A stretch of 49,642 nucleotides of DNA, taken from positions 1 through 49,642 of the forward strand of contig NZ_NPDD01000035.1 of assembly GCF_002272245.1 (NCBI RefSeq), read 5' to 3'. Source of the DNA: Bacillus sp. 7884-1. GTDB lineage: Bacteria > Bacillota > Bacilli > Bacillales > Cytobacillaceae. The position numbers and the translations under genes are program-made. Below the pieces are notes generated by a model that was not told the origin of the DNA, did no database searches, and was given only the letters and a program-made list of their open reading frames with translations. Positions 40,262-49,484 of this stretch are shown piece by piece. The first letter of the stretch is position 1. Each line of letters opens with the position of its first letter.

Positions 40262-43200
40262 ATGGTGCAAACGGCAAATAAGCAAGAAACCATTTCATCA
40301 CTTAAAAATAAGATCCTTGCTTTATATGAATGTCTTATTGAACAAGGTGATACTGAGAACGCAGAAAAAACAAAACAGCTAGCGAAGAAACTACAGAACC
40401 GTGAGTTTATGATTGCTTTTTGTGGTCACTTTTCAGCTGGAAAGTCAACGATGATTAACAAAGTGGTCGGCGAGAACTTGCTGCCATCAAGCCCGATTCC
40501 CACCAGTGCGAACCTCGTAAAGGTAAAATCAGGTGAGGAATATGCGAAGGTTTTTTTCAAAAATGAGAAGCCACGGGTGTACTTAGCACCATATGATTAT
40601 GAATTAGTAAAGAAATACTGCAAGGATGGCGATCAAATTGAGGAAATCGAAATCAGCCATGCAGACTCCCAGTTACCTGGAAATACGGTTATTATGGATA
40701 CACCAGGAATTGATTCAGCAGATGATGCACACAGGGTGGCAACCGAATCTGCAATCCACCTTGCTGACATAGTTTTGTACGTGATGGATTATAACCACGT
40801 CCAAGCAGAGTTGAATTTTTTATTCACAAAGGAATTGACCGAAGCAGGGAAAGAAGTTTATCTCGTTATTAACCAAGTAGATAAGCATAAGGAAGAGGAG
40901 CTATCGTTTCGCCATTTTCAAGAAAGTGTCCAAAATTCTTTTGGTGCATGGGGAGTTAAGCCGGCACGAATCTTTTATACTTCCTTAAAGTTTCAAGACC
41001 ATAAACTGAATGAATTTAATGAATTGAAAGCTTTTATCGCCCAGAAGTTGCAGATTAAGGATCAACTTTTACAGCAATCCATTTTTCATTCTCTGAAAAA
41101 AATTGCGGCAGACTATCTAGACCAAGATCGCAATAAAAGGGAAGAAGTACTTCAGCCAGTTTTTGATTTGTTAAATGAACTTCCTGAGGAAGAAAAACAG
41201 GAACTAACACAAACCTATCAATCCATCAGTGCAAACCTTCAGACCCTTGAAAGAGGGGTCGAGGAAACAGAAAAAGAATTGGATAAAGAGATAGCGAAAA
41301 TCTTGAACAATGCCTATTTGATGCCATTTCAAACAAGAGAATTAGCTGAGGCATTTCTTGAAGCAGCACAGCCGGAGTTTAAGGTAGGCTTTCTCTTTTC
41401 AAAACAAAAAACGTTAGAAGAAAAGAATGCTCGTCTTGATCGGCTTTACCAGGACCTGTCAGAGAAAACGAAATCACAGCTTGAATGGCATTTACGTGAA
41501 TATTTGATTGCTATCCTAAAGAACAACAGTTTAGATGACCAAGAGCTTCAAAAAAAGGCTCAATCTTTTTCAATCAATGTTCCAATTGAATTGATCGTAC
41601 AAACAATTAAACAAGGAGCAAGGTTATCTGGTGAATATGTACTTCACTACACAGAGGACTTGGCGACTGGTATCAAAAAAATAGCAAGAGAAGGTATTTT
41701 AGATTTTAAACAGGCACTCATGCCAGTATTAGCAGCAAAAACAAAAAAGGTAACACAAATGTATCAAGAAGAGTTCAAGAATATGGAACAATACGTAGGT
41801 GCACTAACTGAAAAAGAAAATTTTGAAAAAGAAACAGCGGCAAAAGAGACAAAAATTGAGAAGCTGCTAAGTGAAGCAACAGAAAACCAAACCGATGAGT
41901 ATTTGCTATTCCAGCAAGAGGAGGAAGAAGCTGAAGTCGTTTATGGCCATTCCATACCGGAGCCAGAAACACTTCAAAAGAAATTGCCGGTAACCAAGGT
42001 AAAAACGAATGTAACGAAGGAAACCGAAACAGACAAAGCAAGAAGCCAGTTACAAAGTATGGTTTCCCGTTTAAATCAGTCTGCCAAGCTAATCGATAAC
42101 CTGCCAGGTTTTCAAAAGCTGGCAAAAGAATTAGAGGATAAAGCAGATCGATTAGCGCACAAAGGATTTACGGTTGCTCTATTTGGTGCCTTTAGTGCGG
42201 GTAAATCTTCCTTTGCTAATGCACTTATGGGTGAAAAGGTACTGCCAGTATCACCTAATCCAACAACTGCAGCCATTAATAAAATTAAGCCTGTAACCGA
42301 AACCTATCAGCATGGAACGGTGCTCGTTAAATTTAAAGAAGCCAACGCGATGCTTGAGGATGTAAACCGTTCATTGAAATTATTTGACCTGCAAAGTCCT
42401 ACTTTAGAAGCTGCGTCGAGCGAAATTGATAAGGTTATGCTTGAAAAAGGGCAGGAAGGTGTTGCGGAAAAGACACACTATGCATTTTTACAAGCATTTA
42501 AAAAGGGCTTCCTCTTACATGGAAAGCAGCTCGGAACTGTTTTAGAAACGGACCTAAACGAATTTGCTGATTTCGTAGCGCTAGAAGAGAAGTCGTGCTT
42601 TGTAGAATGGATTGAGCTTTACTATGATTGTGAACTGACTCGCAAAGGGATTACACTCGTTGATACCCCAGGGGCGGATTCAATCAATGCCCGCCATACT
42701 GGAGTAGCATTTGATTATATTAAAAATTCAGATGCTATCTTGTTTGTTACGTATTATAACCATGCCTTTTCAAAAGCGGATCGAGAGTTTTTAATCCAGC
42801 TTGGCCGCGTGAAAGAGTCCTTCCAGCTAGATAAAATGTTCTTTATTATTAATGCGATTGACTTAGCTGAAAATGAGGAAGAGAAGGAAACTGTTGAGGA
42901 ATATGTAACAGAACAATTAATTAAATATGGAATTCGGAAACCACACCTTTATCCATTATCTAGTTTGTTAGCGTTAAAAGAAAAAGTAGAACCAGACATA
43001 GATGAAAAGTCCGGAATGGGGGATTTTGAAGGGGATTTCTATCATTTTATTTCAAATGATTTAACTGAAATGGCCATCACCTCTGCTGGAAATGAATTAA
43101 ATCGTGTCCAGGAGTTGGTTGGTAAACTAATTCAAAATTCGAAAGAAGACCAATCTGTAAAAGACCAAAAACGCACTGAAATAGAAAAACAAAAAGCCAT

Positions 43201-43921
43201 GATTAAAGAATTGCTTGAAAAACAAACACCTGAAGCGCTGCAAAAACGTATGTCCCTAGAGAGTGAAGAACTCCTTTACTATATTAAACAAAGAGTATTC
43301 CTTCGCTTTGGTGACTTCTTTAAAGAGGCATTTAATCCTGCGACTTTAAGAGACGACGGAAGAAATTTAAAGAAAGCATTACAATCTGCTTTGGATGAGA
43401 TGTTAGAAAGCCTAGGGTTCGATTTCGCTCAGGAGCTGAGAGCAACTACGGTCAGACTGGACTCTTTTGCACGAAAAGTGTTAACCGACTATCATACAGC
43501 GCTGTCTCGTAGTATGAAGGAAATTAATAAGGACTTATCATTTGCACCTTTTGAGATGAAGAATGATGGTGAGATTGAGTTTCCTTTAGCTTTTAGTCAT
43601 CTAAATAATCAGCTGTTTACGAAAGCTCTGTCTTATTTTAAAAATCCAAAGTCCTTTTTTGAAAAAAATGAAAAGAAGTTTATGAGTGATGAGCTAAATA
43701 CTGTTTTAAATGGCCCTGCAGATGATTATCTGAAATCTGAAGGTGAAAATTTAGCTGCCTTTTACTCTCGAATTTTGACTGGCCAATTCGAGGAATTAAT
43801 AACCCAAATTGAAGAACAGGCAGACGATTTTTATTTGAGCCTTCTTACTGCATTAGTTGGGGGAGTCTCCATCGAGAAATTACAAGAAGTTTATCAAAAG
43901 TTGGAAGAGTCTAAGTACTAA
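40262..43921 (+). CDS. dynA: Double dynamin-like GTPase DynA (YpbR)
   Basis: DynA is a membrane-binding, membrane-fusing dynamin that helps repair membranes after stress, for example pore-forming agents or phage. The 1219-residue product is a head-to-tail fusion of two dynamin modules. The first GTPase has P-loop GHFSAGKST (near 54), DTPGIDSADD and NQVDKHKEE. The second has GAFSAGKSS (near 640), DTPGADSIN and NAIDLAENEEE. Long helical stalk regions follow each. ATG 40262 lies eight bases after AGGGG. It follows bpsB in B. subtilis; here the NERD gene and repeat array intervene. Confidence 0.95.
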   Translation: MVQTANKQETISSLKNKILALYECLIEQGDTENAEKTKQLAKKLQNREFMIAFCGHFSAGKSTMINKVVGENLLPSSPIPTSANLVKVKSGEEYAKVFFKNEKPRVYLAPYDYELVKKYCKDGDQIEEIEISHADSQLPGNTVIMDTPGIDSADDAHRVATESAIHLADIVLYVMDYNHVQAELNFLFTKELTEAGKEVYLVINQVDKHKEEELSFRHFQESVQNSFGAWGVKPARIFYTSLKFQDHKLNEFNELKAFIAQKLQIKDQLLQQSIFHSLKKIAADYLDQDRNKREEVLQPVFDLLNELPEEEKQELTQTYQSISANLQTLERGVEETEKELDKEIAKILNNAYLMPFQTRELAEAFLEAAQPEFKVGFLFSKQKTLEEKNARLDRLYQDLSEKTKSQLEWHLREYLIAILKNNSLDDQELQKKAQSFSINVPIELIVQTIKQGARLSGEYVLHYTEDLATGIKKIAREGILDFKQALMPVLAAKTKKVTQMYQEEFKNMEQYVGALTEKENFEKETAAKETKIEKLLSEATENQTDEYLLFQQEEEEAEVVYGHSIPEPETLQKKLPVTKVKTNVTKETETDKARSQLQSMVSRLNQSAKLIDNLPGFQKLAKELEDKADRLAHKGFTVALFGAFSAGKSSFANALMGEKVLPVSPNPTTAAINKIKPVTETYQHGTVLVKFKEANAMLEDVNRSLKLFDLQSPTLEAASSEIDKVMLEKGQEGVAEKTHYAFLQAFKKGFLLHGKQLGTVLETDLNEFADFVALEEKSCFVEWIELYYDCELTRKGITLVDTPGADSINARHTGVAFDYIKNSDAILFVTYYNHAFSKADREFLIQLGRVKESFQLDKMFFIINAIDLAENEEEKETVEEYVTEQLIKYGIRKPHLYPLSSLLALKEKVEPDIDEKSGMGDFEGDFYHFISNDLTEMAITSAGNELNRVQELVGKLIQNSKEDQSVKDQKRTEIEKQKAMIKELLEKQTPEALQKRMSLESEELLYYIKQRVFLRFGDFFKEAFNPATLRDDGRNLKKALQSALDEMLESLGFDFAQELRATTVRLDSFARKVLTDYHTALSRSMKEINKDLSFAPFEMKNDGEIEFPLAFSHLNNQLFTKALSYFKNPKSFFEKNEKKFMSDELNTVLNGPADDYLKSEGENLAAFYSRILTGQFEELITQIEEQADDFYLSLLTALVGGVSIEKLQEVYQKLEESKY

Positions 43922-43938
43922 CTTAGTGGGGGATTTCT

Positions 43939-44766
43939 ATGAATTATATTATCGACAAAGAATGGCTGCTAAAAAATTTCAAAGATCCTCATGTCCGTAT
44001 TGTGGATTGCTCTTTTTCGTTAGCAGACCCTAAAAAAGGCAGACAGGAATATGATCAAAATCATATTCCTGGTGCCAGCTATTTTGATCTTGAGAAAGAT
44101 TTATCGGGCGAAATTGGTGAACATGGGGGTCGACACCCATTGCCAAATTTACATGAGTTTATCGAAAAACTTGAACAAGCTGGTATTAATGAAAGTACAA
44201 CGGTAATTGCCTATGATCAAGGGGAAGGTGCTTTTGCTGCAAGATTTTGGTGGCTTTTGCAATACCTTGGAAATGAAAAAGTGTTTGTATTGGATGGAGG
44301 CTTTAAAGGCTGGAATGAAGGGGATTACCCGGTTACATCAGAGGTGCCCGCTTTTAATAAGGCTGCATTTAAGCCAAATATTAATCATGACCTGCTCGCA
44401 AGTATGGAGGAAGTTAGGTCAGTGTCTGATGGACAAGATTCCAATAAAATCCTTATTGATTCTAGGGAAGAAAGACGATATTTAGGATTAGAGGAACCAA
44501 TAGATAAAAAAGCTGGGCGTATTCCTGGGGCAATTAATAAACCATGGTTTGAAGGACTCGATGCTGGCTTTTATAAGCCTGCAGAAGTACAAAAACAACG
44601 TTTCTCAGGGATTAATCCTTCAAACGAAATCATTGTTTATTGCGGTTCAGGCGTTACAGCGGCACCAAATTATCTGGCATTAAAAGCAGCAGGGTTTGAA
44701 AAGGTAAAACTTTACTTGGGAAGTTTTAGCGATTGGATTTCCTATCCTGAAAACAAAATAGAATAG
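43939..44766 (+). CDS. Thiosulfate/3-mercaptopyruvate sulfurtransferase (rhodanese)
   Basis: The 275-residue product has two rhodanese domains. The first (about 6-130) is inactive; it lacks the cysteine. The second (about 150-270) carries the catalytic loop in IVYCGSGVTA, Cys235, with the CGSGVTA form typical of SseA-like mercaptopyruvate sulfurtransferases. It transfers sulfane sulfur to thiol acceptors or cyanide. GTGGGGG precedes the ATG. It lies 17 bases after dynA and may be read through from it. Confidence 0.92.
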   Translation: MNYIIDKEWLLKNFKDPHVRIVDCSFSLADPKKGRQEYDQNHIPGASYFDLEKDLSGEIGEHGGRHPLPNLHEFIEKLEQAGINESTTVIAYDQGEGAFAARFWWLLQYLGNEKVFVLDGGFKGWNEGDYPVTSEVPAFNKAAFKPNINHDLLASMEEVRSVSDGQDSNKILIDSREERRYLGLEEPIDKKAGRIPGAINKPWFEGLDAGFYKPAEVQKQRFSGINPSNEIIVYCGSGVTAAPNYLALKAAGFEKVKLYLGSFSDWISYPENKIE

Positions 44767-44820
44767 GTTTTTATGCTATAATAGAAATCTGTTGTTTTTA
44801 AATGATCGGAGGTCAATATA

Positions 44821-45714
44821 TTGGAAAATCAAAAACCTTCACTTATGCTTGTTGATGGAATGGCGCTATTATTTCGTGCTTTTTATGCTACGGCTGTTTC
44901 AGGCCAGTTTATGATAAATTCAAAGGGAATTCCGACGAATGGAATTCACGGATTCATTAAACATTTATTTACTGCAGTTTCTTCTTTTAAACCATCCCAT
45001 GTAGCAGTTTGCTGGGATATGGGCAGTAAAACATTTCGCTCTGAATTATTCGATGCCTATAAAGGGAATCGTGGTGAAGCACCAATCGAATTAATCCCTC
45101 AATTTGATTTAGTTAAAGATGTAGTGGCGGCTTTTGATATCCCTAACATTGGTTTAGCGGGCTATGAAGCAGATGACTGTATTGGAACGATTGCATATCA
45201 AGCAAGAGATCATGCACATGTTTCAATCCTAACAGGTGACCAAGATATCCTTCAGCTTCTAGATGAAAGAATCTCGGTTATTTTATTGAAAAAAGGCTAT
45301 GGAAATTATCTTGTTCATACTCCTGATACCTTCTTTGAAGAAAAAGGTATTAAACCGCGACAAATGATTGATTTAAAGGCATTAATGGGGGACCCTAGCG
45401 ACAATTATCCTGGAGTTAAGGGGATTGGGGAGAAAACGGCTCTGAAGCTCCTAAAGGAATTTGAGCATGTTGAAGGGATTATTTCTAATCTTGATCGTCT
45501 TTCTAAGTCTCACAAAACGAAAATTGAACAGGATTTAGAAATGCTTCATTTATCACGCCTGCTTGCGGAAATTAAATGTGATGTCCCAGTAAGCTGTGAT
45601 TTACAAGAAGCTGGTCTTAAAATTGAAAAAGACAAAGCTTTAGACAAATTAAATGAATTAGAGCTTCGCGGCTTGCACCGTCTGCTTCCGCTTGAAGCAT
45701 CCTTTATATCTTAA
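44821..45714 (+). CDS. ypcP: 5'-3' exonuclease YpcP (FEN1-like)
   Basis: The 297-residue product resembles the 5' nuclease domain of DNA polymerase I. Acidic metal ligands lie in LMLVDGMALLFRAFYA, GYEADDCIG, LTGDQDILQL and GDPSDNYPGV. A helix-3-turn-helix follows in GVKGIGEKTALKLL. It probably removes RNA primers or flaps alongside PolA. The start is TTG 44821, about eight bases after GGAGGT. A terminator follows. Confidence 0.94.
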   Translation: MENQKPSLMLVDGMALLFRAFYATAVSGQFMINSKGIPTNGIHGFIKHLFTAVSSFKPSHVAVCWDMGSKTFRSELFDAYKGNRGEAPIELIPQFDLVKDVVAAFDIPNIGLAGYEADDCIGTIAYQARDHAHVSILTGDQDILQLLDERISVILLKKGYGNYLVHTPDTFFEEKGIKPRQMIDLKALMGDPSDNYPGVKGIGEKTALKLLKEFEHVEGIISNLDRLSKSHKTKIEQDLEMLHLSRLLAEIKCDVPVSCDLQEAGLKIEKDKALDKLNELELRGLHRLLPLEASFIS

Positions 45715-45719
45715 AATGT

Positions 45720-45750
45720 AAGGCTGTCCTAAAATAGGGCAGCCTTTTTC
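45720..45750. terminator. Terminator between ypcP and sspL
   Basis: AAGGCTG (45720-45726) and CCT pair with AGG and CAGCCTT (45740-45746), followed by TTTTTC. Confidence 0.85.
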
Positions 45751-45757
45751 CATGCAA

Positions 45758-45901
45758 TTATTTTGTATTTTTTTTCTTCTGTGCATTCTCTAATTTACTT
45801 TTCGGTTCCTCAGCAAATTCTGCATCTTGACCATATCCTTGAGGATTAACTCCCGGGGCTTTAACCCCACGATTAGTATGATGATTTTTATTTTTTCCCA
45901 T
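45758..45901 (-). CDS. sspL: Small acid-soluble spore protein L (intact copy)
   Basis: The 47-residue product begins MGKNKNHHTNRGVKAPGVNP, continues QGYGQDAEFAEEPKSKLENA and ends QKKKNTK. The GV-P-GVNPQG core and EEPKSKLEN segment match SspL, a minor forespore protein. GGAGGTG lies before the ATG. A second, truncated and diverged copy is at 47009-47098. It is adjacent to ypcP, as expected. Confidence 0.88.
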   Translation of the reverse strand: MGKNKNHHTNRGVKAPGVNPQGYGQDAEFAEEPKSKLENAQKKKNTK

Positions 45902-45983
45902 TTCTCTTCACCTCCGTTAATAGTATGACCTCTTCGTATAATTAAAGTCATGGAACTTCAAAATAAGACAAGAGATGAGGGAT

Positions 45984-46049
45984 TTGAATAAAGGTGTATA
46001 TATCGCATTAGCAAGCATTGGCTCTAAAATGTATTCTTCTTTCTATTGA
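45984..46049 (+). pseudogene. 5' remnant of a divergent-PAP2 (YuiD-like) gene
   Basis: The frame reads LNKGVYIALASIG, then diverges into SKMYSSFY and stops. It matches the first 13 codons of the intact gene at 47184 (MNKGVYLALSSIG) but with many synonymous changes. The 82 bases between it and sspL correspond to the 85 bases between the truncated sspL and the intact gene at 47184. Homology ends near 46022, where the NlpC gene end begins. It is a truncated relic. Confidence 0.75.
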
Positions 46050-46849
46050 ACAACTTTGCCCCCACCAATAAAGCGATATTGCAAGTGTGTTCCAGCAATT
46101 TTGTCAAAACGTACACCGCCTGTTTTTTGTGAAGCGGTATGAATCATTAAGCCATCACCTAAGTAAATTCCAACGTGTCCTACTGGTTGTGCCTTAACAT
46201 TAATGCCAGCATAATCTTCTTTTCTATATCCTCTATATTTCATAAAGAAAAGCAAATCTCCACGTTTAGCTTCACTTAAAGTTGAAAATTTGCGCTTAGA
46301 AAACTTTTTCACATATTCCCATTGAGAAGCAGAAGTTTTTGGTAAATCCATTCCCAATGTGATTAAATGCACCCATCTTATATAATCGGAACAATCAAAA
46401 GTAGAAGGATTGTTTCGGTCAGAACCTAATTCATAAGGAGTACCATAATAATCCCAAGCTTTACCAATCACATTATTGATATAGCTTCCATTAATTGCTT
46501 TAACTTTTGGATTTATATAAGTCGGATGAAGAGAAGGGAATTGCCCAGAATGATGAACATTTTGTAAAATAAATTTACTATCAAATCCTTGTTCTTCCAT
46601 ACCTACTAAATCTTTTTTATCGGGTTTATTTTGAATTTGCTCAATAGAAGTATTTAAATTGGAATCTCCTACCATTAACAATTTGTCTTTCTCAATTATC
46701 TCGGGATTTACACCTAAATCATTTTGCATTTCATTCATTTCTTCTTTTGTAGGAAATTTATAACTTTCTTCTACTTCATCTTTTTTGCCAAAATTACAAC
46801 CACTCAAAATGAAAGTTGTTATGATTAAAGTAGCTAGATATTTTTTCAC
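46043..46849 (-). CDS. NlpC/P60-family lipoprotein
   Basis: The 268-residue product has a lipoprotein signal with lipobox LSGC (Cys18) and so should be anchored outside the membrane. A linker of about 100 residues leads to an NlpC/P60 domain (about 120-265) with Cys153 in FDCSDYIRWV, His225 in GHVGIYLGDG and His237. Such enzymes cleave gamma-D-glutamyl-diamino acid bonds in cell-wall peptides. The start is GTG 46849, seven bases after AGGAG. It lies between two partial copies of an sspL-PAP2 pair, indicating insertion. Confidence 0.9.
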   Translation of the reverse strand: MKKYLATLIITTFILSGCNFGKKDEVEESYKFPTKEEMNEMQNDLGVNPEIIEKDKLLMVGDSNLNTSIEQIQNKPDKKDLVGMEEQGFDSKFILQNVHHSGQFPSLHPTYINPKVKAINGSYINNVIGKAWDYYGTPYELGSDRNNPSTFDCSDYIRWVHLITLGMDLPKTSASQWEYVKKFSKRKFSTLSEAKRGDLLFFMKYRGYRKEDYAGINVKAQPVGHVGIYLGDGLMIHTASQKTGGVRFDKIAGTHLQYRFIGGGKVVQ

Positions 46850-47008
46850 ATTTTCACTCCTATAAATGTTGAACAGAAAGTTTTTGTATTTGTTGTTCTA
46901 TATCACTAAATCTCTTTAAATTGTATTTAACTTTACCTTAGCTTTTTCAATATATTCTTTTATGTTTTAATGACGCTTCGCAATCAACATCCGAACCAAC
47001 AAAGGGAA

Positions 47009-47098
47009 TTAAAACAATACGCACCCTATAAAAATTAATCCTTGTGGATTAACCCCAGGAGCCTTTACACCGCGATTAGCATGACCGTTTTTGCTCAT
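47009..47098 (-). pseudogene. Truncated second copy of sspL
   Basis: The frame reads MSKNGHANRGVKAPGVNPQG, then leaves the SspL sequence (LIFIGCVLF) and stops. The first 20 residues match the intact sspL at 45758 with many base changes, so the copies are diverged rather than recent. It keeps a strong GGAGGTG site. The C-terminal half is missing. The rest of the gap 46850-47183 holds AT-rich DNA without a gene. Confidence 0.75.
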
Positions 47099-47183
47099 CC
47101 TTCTCACCTCCCATTTTTTTAGTATTTCCACTCGGAATAATAAAACTCAACTTTCTAAACAATAAAGATAAGAGGTGATAAGT

Positions 47184-47690
47184 ATGAACAAAGGTGTATA
47201 TTTAGCTCTTTCCAGTATTGGTTTAGCACAGGGCTTAAAGATTCCCATTCACTATTATAAAAAGAAAGAGTGGCGCCCAGACCTCTTTTTCCAAACAGGT
47301 GGGATGCCAAGCTCCCACTCAGCGGGAGTTTCAACATTAACCACCTACATTGCTTTACAACGAGGGCTGCCAACATTTGATTTTGCGCTATCGCTGGTTT
47401 ATGGATTAATTGTCATGTACGACGCCCAAGGGATACGGCGCCAAACAGGTGAACTCACTTTAAAAGTTAATTCCATGCATGATTTAATTGAAAAAGTGGA
47501 TAAAGAAGAAAGTGTCGAATTTGAACAAGAATCTCCGAAAAAGTTAAAGGAAATGTTAGGTCATCAGCCTGAAGAAGTAATTGGCGGTGCGATTCTTGGG
47601 GCATTAGTCGGAGTAATTGGGCATTTATGCACAAAAAAGAGTAGAAAATTGTCGAAATTTAAGTTAAAATCTGATAGTAGATGGTTTTAA
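47184..47690 (+). CDS. Divergent PAP2 family membrane protein (YuiD-like)
   Basis: The 168-residue product has the DUF212/divergent-PAP2 layout: an N-terminal helix, GGMPSSHSAGVSTLTTYIAL (about 43-62) with the phosphatase-type Ser-His, a second helix with FDFALSLVYGLIVMYDAQGI, and RRQTGE. It ends with a membrane segment VIGGAILGALVGVIGHLC. Membership of the PAP2 phosphatase superfamily is clear; the substrate is unknown. ATG 47184 follows AAGAGGTG by seven bases. A truncated relative lies at 45984. Confidence 0.88.
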   Translation: MNKGVYLALSSIGLAQGLKIPIHYYKKKEWRPDLFFQTGGMPSSHSAGVSTLTTYIALQRGLPTFDFALSLVYGLIVMYDAQGIRRQTGELTLKVNSMHDLIEKVDKEESVEFEQESPKKLKEMLGHQPEEVIGGAILGALVGVIGHLCTKKSRKLSKFKLKSDSRWF

Positions 47691-47705
47691 ATTGCTTGGA
47701 GAGGG

Positions 47706-47987
47706 ATGGAGAAGCCAGTGCGAACAACTGATGAGTACTTGCACTACCTAGAAGGAAAAGGATTTCAATTTCAAGAGGATGCTATTGGGTTTATTTATTT
47801 CGGAAAACACTATACAAATGCTTCCGATGAATTGATTAATTCCGCGATAGAGATTACATTAAAAGCCCAAAAAAGCTTTGATGGCAGCTTTTATGTGTCA
47901 TTATTAGAAACCCTTGTTTCGAGCAAAATACAAACAAGAAATGCGGCCCTCAAGTTCGTTAAAGAAAGAGAACTAGTGGCAATATAA
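47706..47987 (+). CDS. Small conserved protein, DUF6123-like
   Basis: The 93-residue soluble product has TTDEYLHYLEGKGFQFQEDA near the start, then FIYFGKHYTNASDELINSAI and a helical C-terminal half. I associate it with the DUF6123 family with low certainty. ATG 47706 abuts GGAGAGGG; GTG 47718 with GGAGAAG upstream is an equally good start (four codons shorter). Function unknown. Confidence 0.65.
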   Translation: MEKPVRTTDEYLHYLEGKGFQFQEDAIGFIYFGKHYTNASDELINSAIEITLKAQKSFDGSFYVSLLETLVSSKIQTRNAALKFVKERELVAI

Positions 47988-47992
47988 ACAAG

Positions 47993-48018
47993 AATCCTCC
48001 CAAAACGGGAGGATTTTT
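47993..48018 (+). terminator. Terminator after the DUF6123-like gene
   Basis: AATCCTCCC (47993-48001) pairs with GGGAGGATT (48007-48015) followed by TTTGTTT. Confidence 0.85.
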
Positions 48019-48020
48019 GT

Positions 48021-48941
48021 TTAACCCTGAAAGCTCTTGTTTTTCTTAAGTGATGGAAATTTGTTTGCAGGAAGCTCTGCAAAAATCATCCCCGCGAAAA
48101 TCAATATGCAGCCAAATAGCGCACTATATGATAAGCGTTCAGCGGCCCAATAATAACCGGCAATGGCCGCAAACACCGGTTCCATTGCAAAAATTAAAGC
48201 TACCCTTGTTGCAGTTGTATATTTTTGAAAATTTGTTTGAATCAAAAATGCTAAAGCGGTAGCAAAAATACTCGTAATGATCAACGCGATGATCACATTT
48301 TTAGAGAGCAAAATTTCTACGTTAAAGGATTTTCTCCAATCTTCAAATAGAAAGGCAGAAATAATGGATAAAATCGCTACAGTGGAAATCTGTATGACTG
48401 TTAACAATAAAGTTGGGTATTTGCTTGAGAACTTTCCCGTGAAAATAATTTGAAGGGCAAAGCTAATGGCACAAATGAACACAAAGCCATCTCCAATATT
48501 TAAAGAGGAAACGTCTGTCATCGTAAGCAGAAATAAACCGAAGGTCGCAATCGAAACCCCGATTACTGCATTCCTGCTCGGAAACTGTTTTAATAAAAAC
48601 ATTGAAAATAGTGGAACAAAGATCACACTCAGCCCCGTAATAAAGCCTGCTTTAGAAGTGGTTGTGTATAATAGGCCAATCGTTTGGGCCGCGTACCCAA
48701 GGAAAAGCCAAAAACCAATAAAAACACCTGAGGCAAACATTCTTATGTTTAGAAAAACTAGCTGCTTTCGTTCAAAGATAAAAAGCCATAATAATAGCAT
48801 GAATGCTGCGGCTAGAAAACGGATTCCATTAAATGAAAAGGGTTCGAGCAGTCCAATCGCATTTTGAACAAGGACAAAAGTTGTACCCCAAATAAATGTA
48901 ACAAAAAGTAAGCATATATCAGCAAAAATAGGCTTTTTCAT
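48021..48941 (-). CDS. EamA/DMT family transporter (second)
   Basis: The 306-residue product has ten helices in two EamA repeats: FVTFIWGTTFVLVQNAIGLL near residue 13, GYAAQTIGLLYTTTSKAGFI near 82, and a second half with ALAFLIQTNFQKYTTATRVA and FAMEPVFAAIAGYYWAAERL. The substrate is unknown. It is not close to the first EamA gene at 32799. It lies seven bases after the RNase H-like gene on the same strand and is probably co-transcribed. Confidence 0.9.
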   Translation of the reverse strand: MKKPIFADICLLFVTFIWGTTFVLVQNAIGLLEPFSFNGIRFLAAAFMLLLWLFIFERKQLVFLNIRMFASGVFIGFWLFLGYAAQTIGLLYTTTSKAGFITGLSVIFVPLFSMFLLKQFPSRNAVIGVSIATFGLFLLTMTDVSSLNIGDGFVFICAISFALQIIFTGKFSSKYPTLLLTVIQISTVAILSIISAFLFEDWRKSFNVEILLSKNVIIALIITSIFATALAFLIQTNFQKYTTATRVALIFAMEPVFAAIAGYYWAAERLSYSALFGCILIFAGMIFAELPANKFPSLKKNKSFQG

Positions 48942-48947
48942 GCTGCT

Positions 48948-49355
48948 TTACTCTTCCTCCAATGTATTTTTTCGGATTGCTAGGCGGGCCAATTCATCCG
49001 CTACTTTATTTTCGATGCTTGGAATCCACTTCATAAAAAATAAATCAAATTGTTTCGATAACTTTAATGCCTTTTCTAGAAGAGGAGCATAAAGTTTATT
49101 TTTTGCAAATTCCTTCTCAACAGCTTTATTGACTAATTCTGAATCCGTTCGAAAGGATACAACACTGTGGGAATACCCTTTTTCTAAGCAAAGCTCTAAT
49201 GCTTTAATGAAGGCATGGTACTCAGCCTCGTGATTTGACATCATTCCGAGCGGGATTGAAAATTTTTCTGCTGATCCATTCCCTTTGATAAAGATTCCAG
49301 CACCGCTTGGTCCCGGGTTGCCAGCACTGGCACCGTCTATGTAGACTTCAATCAT
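48948..49355 (-). CDS. ypeP: Ribonuclease HI-like protein (YpeP type)
   Basis: The 135-residue product has the RNase H fold with acidic residues in DGASAGNPGPSGAG, NHEAEYHA, RTDSELV and NKVADELA, the D-E-D-D set that binds metal. It would cleave RNA in RNA-DNA hybrids. This short, reverse-transcriptase-like type is called YpeP in B. subtilis, which lies in the same neighbourhood. The start at 49355 (MIEVYIDGAS) follows GGAGGG by about six bases. Confidence 0.85.
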   Translation of the reverse strand: MIEVYIDGASAGNPGPSGAGIFIKGNGSAEKFSIPLGMMSNHEAEYHAFIKALELCLEKGYSHSVVSFRTDSELVNKAVEKEFAKNKLYAPLLEKALKLSKQFDLFFMKWIPSIENKVADELARLAIRKNTLEEE

Positions 49356-49484
49356 AGCAGACCCTCCAGTTTTCATAATAATTGAAAGTTTATCATAATC
49401 TAACACAAAACGCAGGAAATAAATTTTTCCTCTTTCTACTTTGTTGAAGTGGGTATGCTAAGACTAGATGTTTTAACATATTGT

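Noticed and set aside
41775..42125. A 116-codon antisense frame inside dynA
   Set aside because: It lies wholly within the coding sequence of dynA, with no ribosome site and no recognisable domain.
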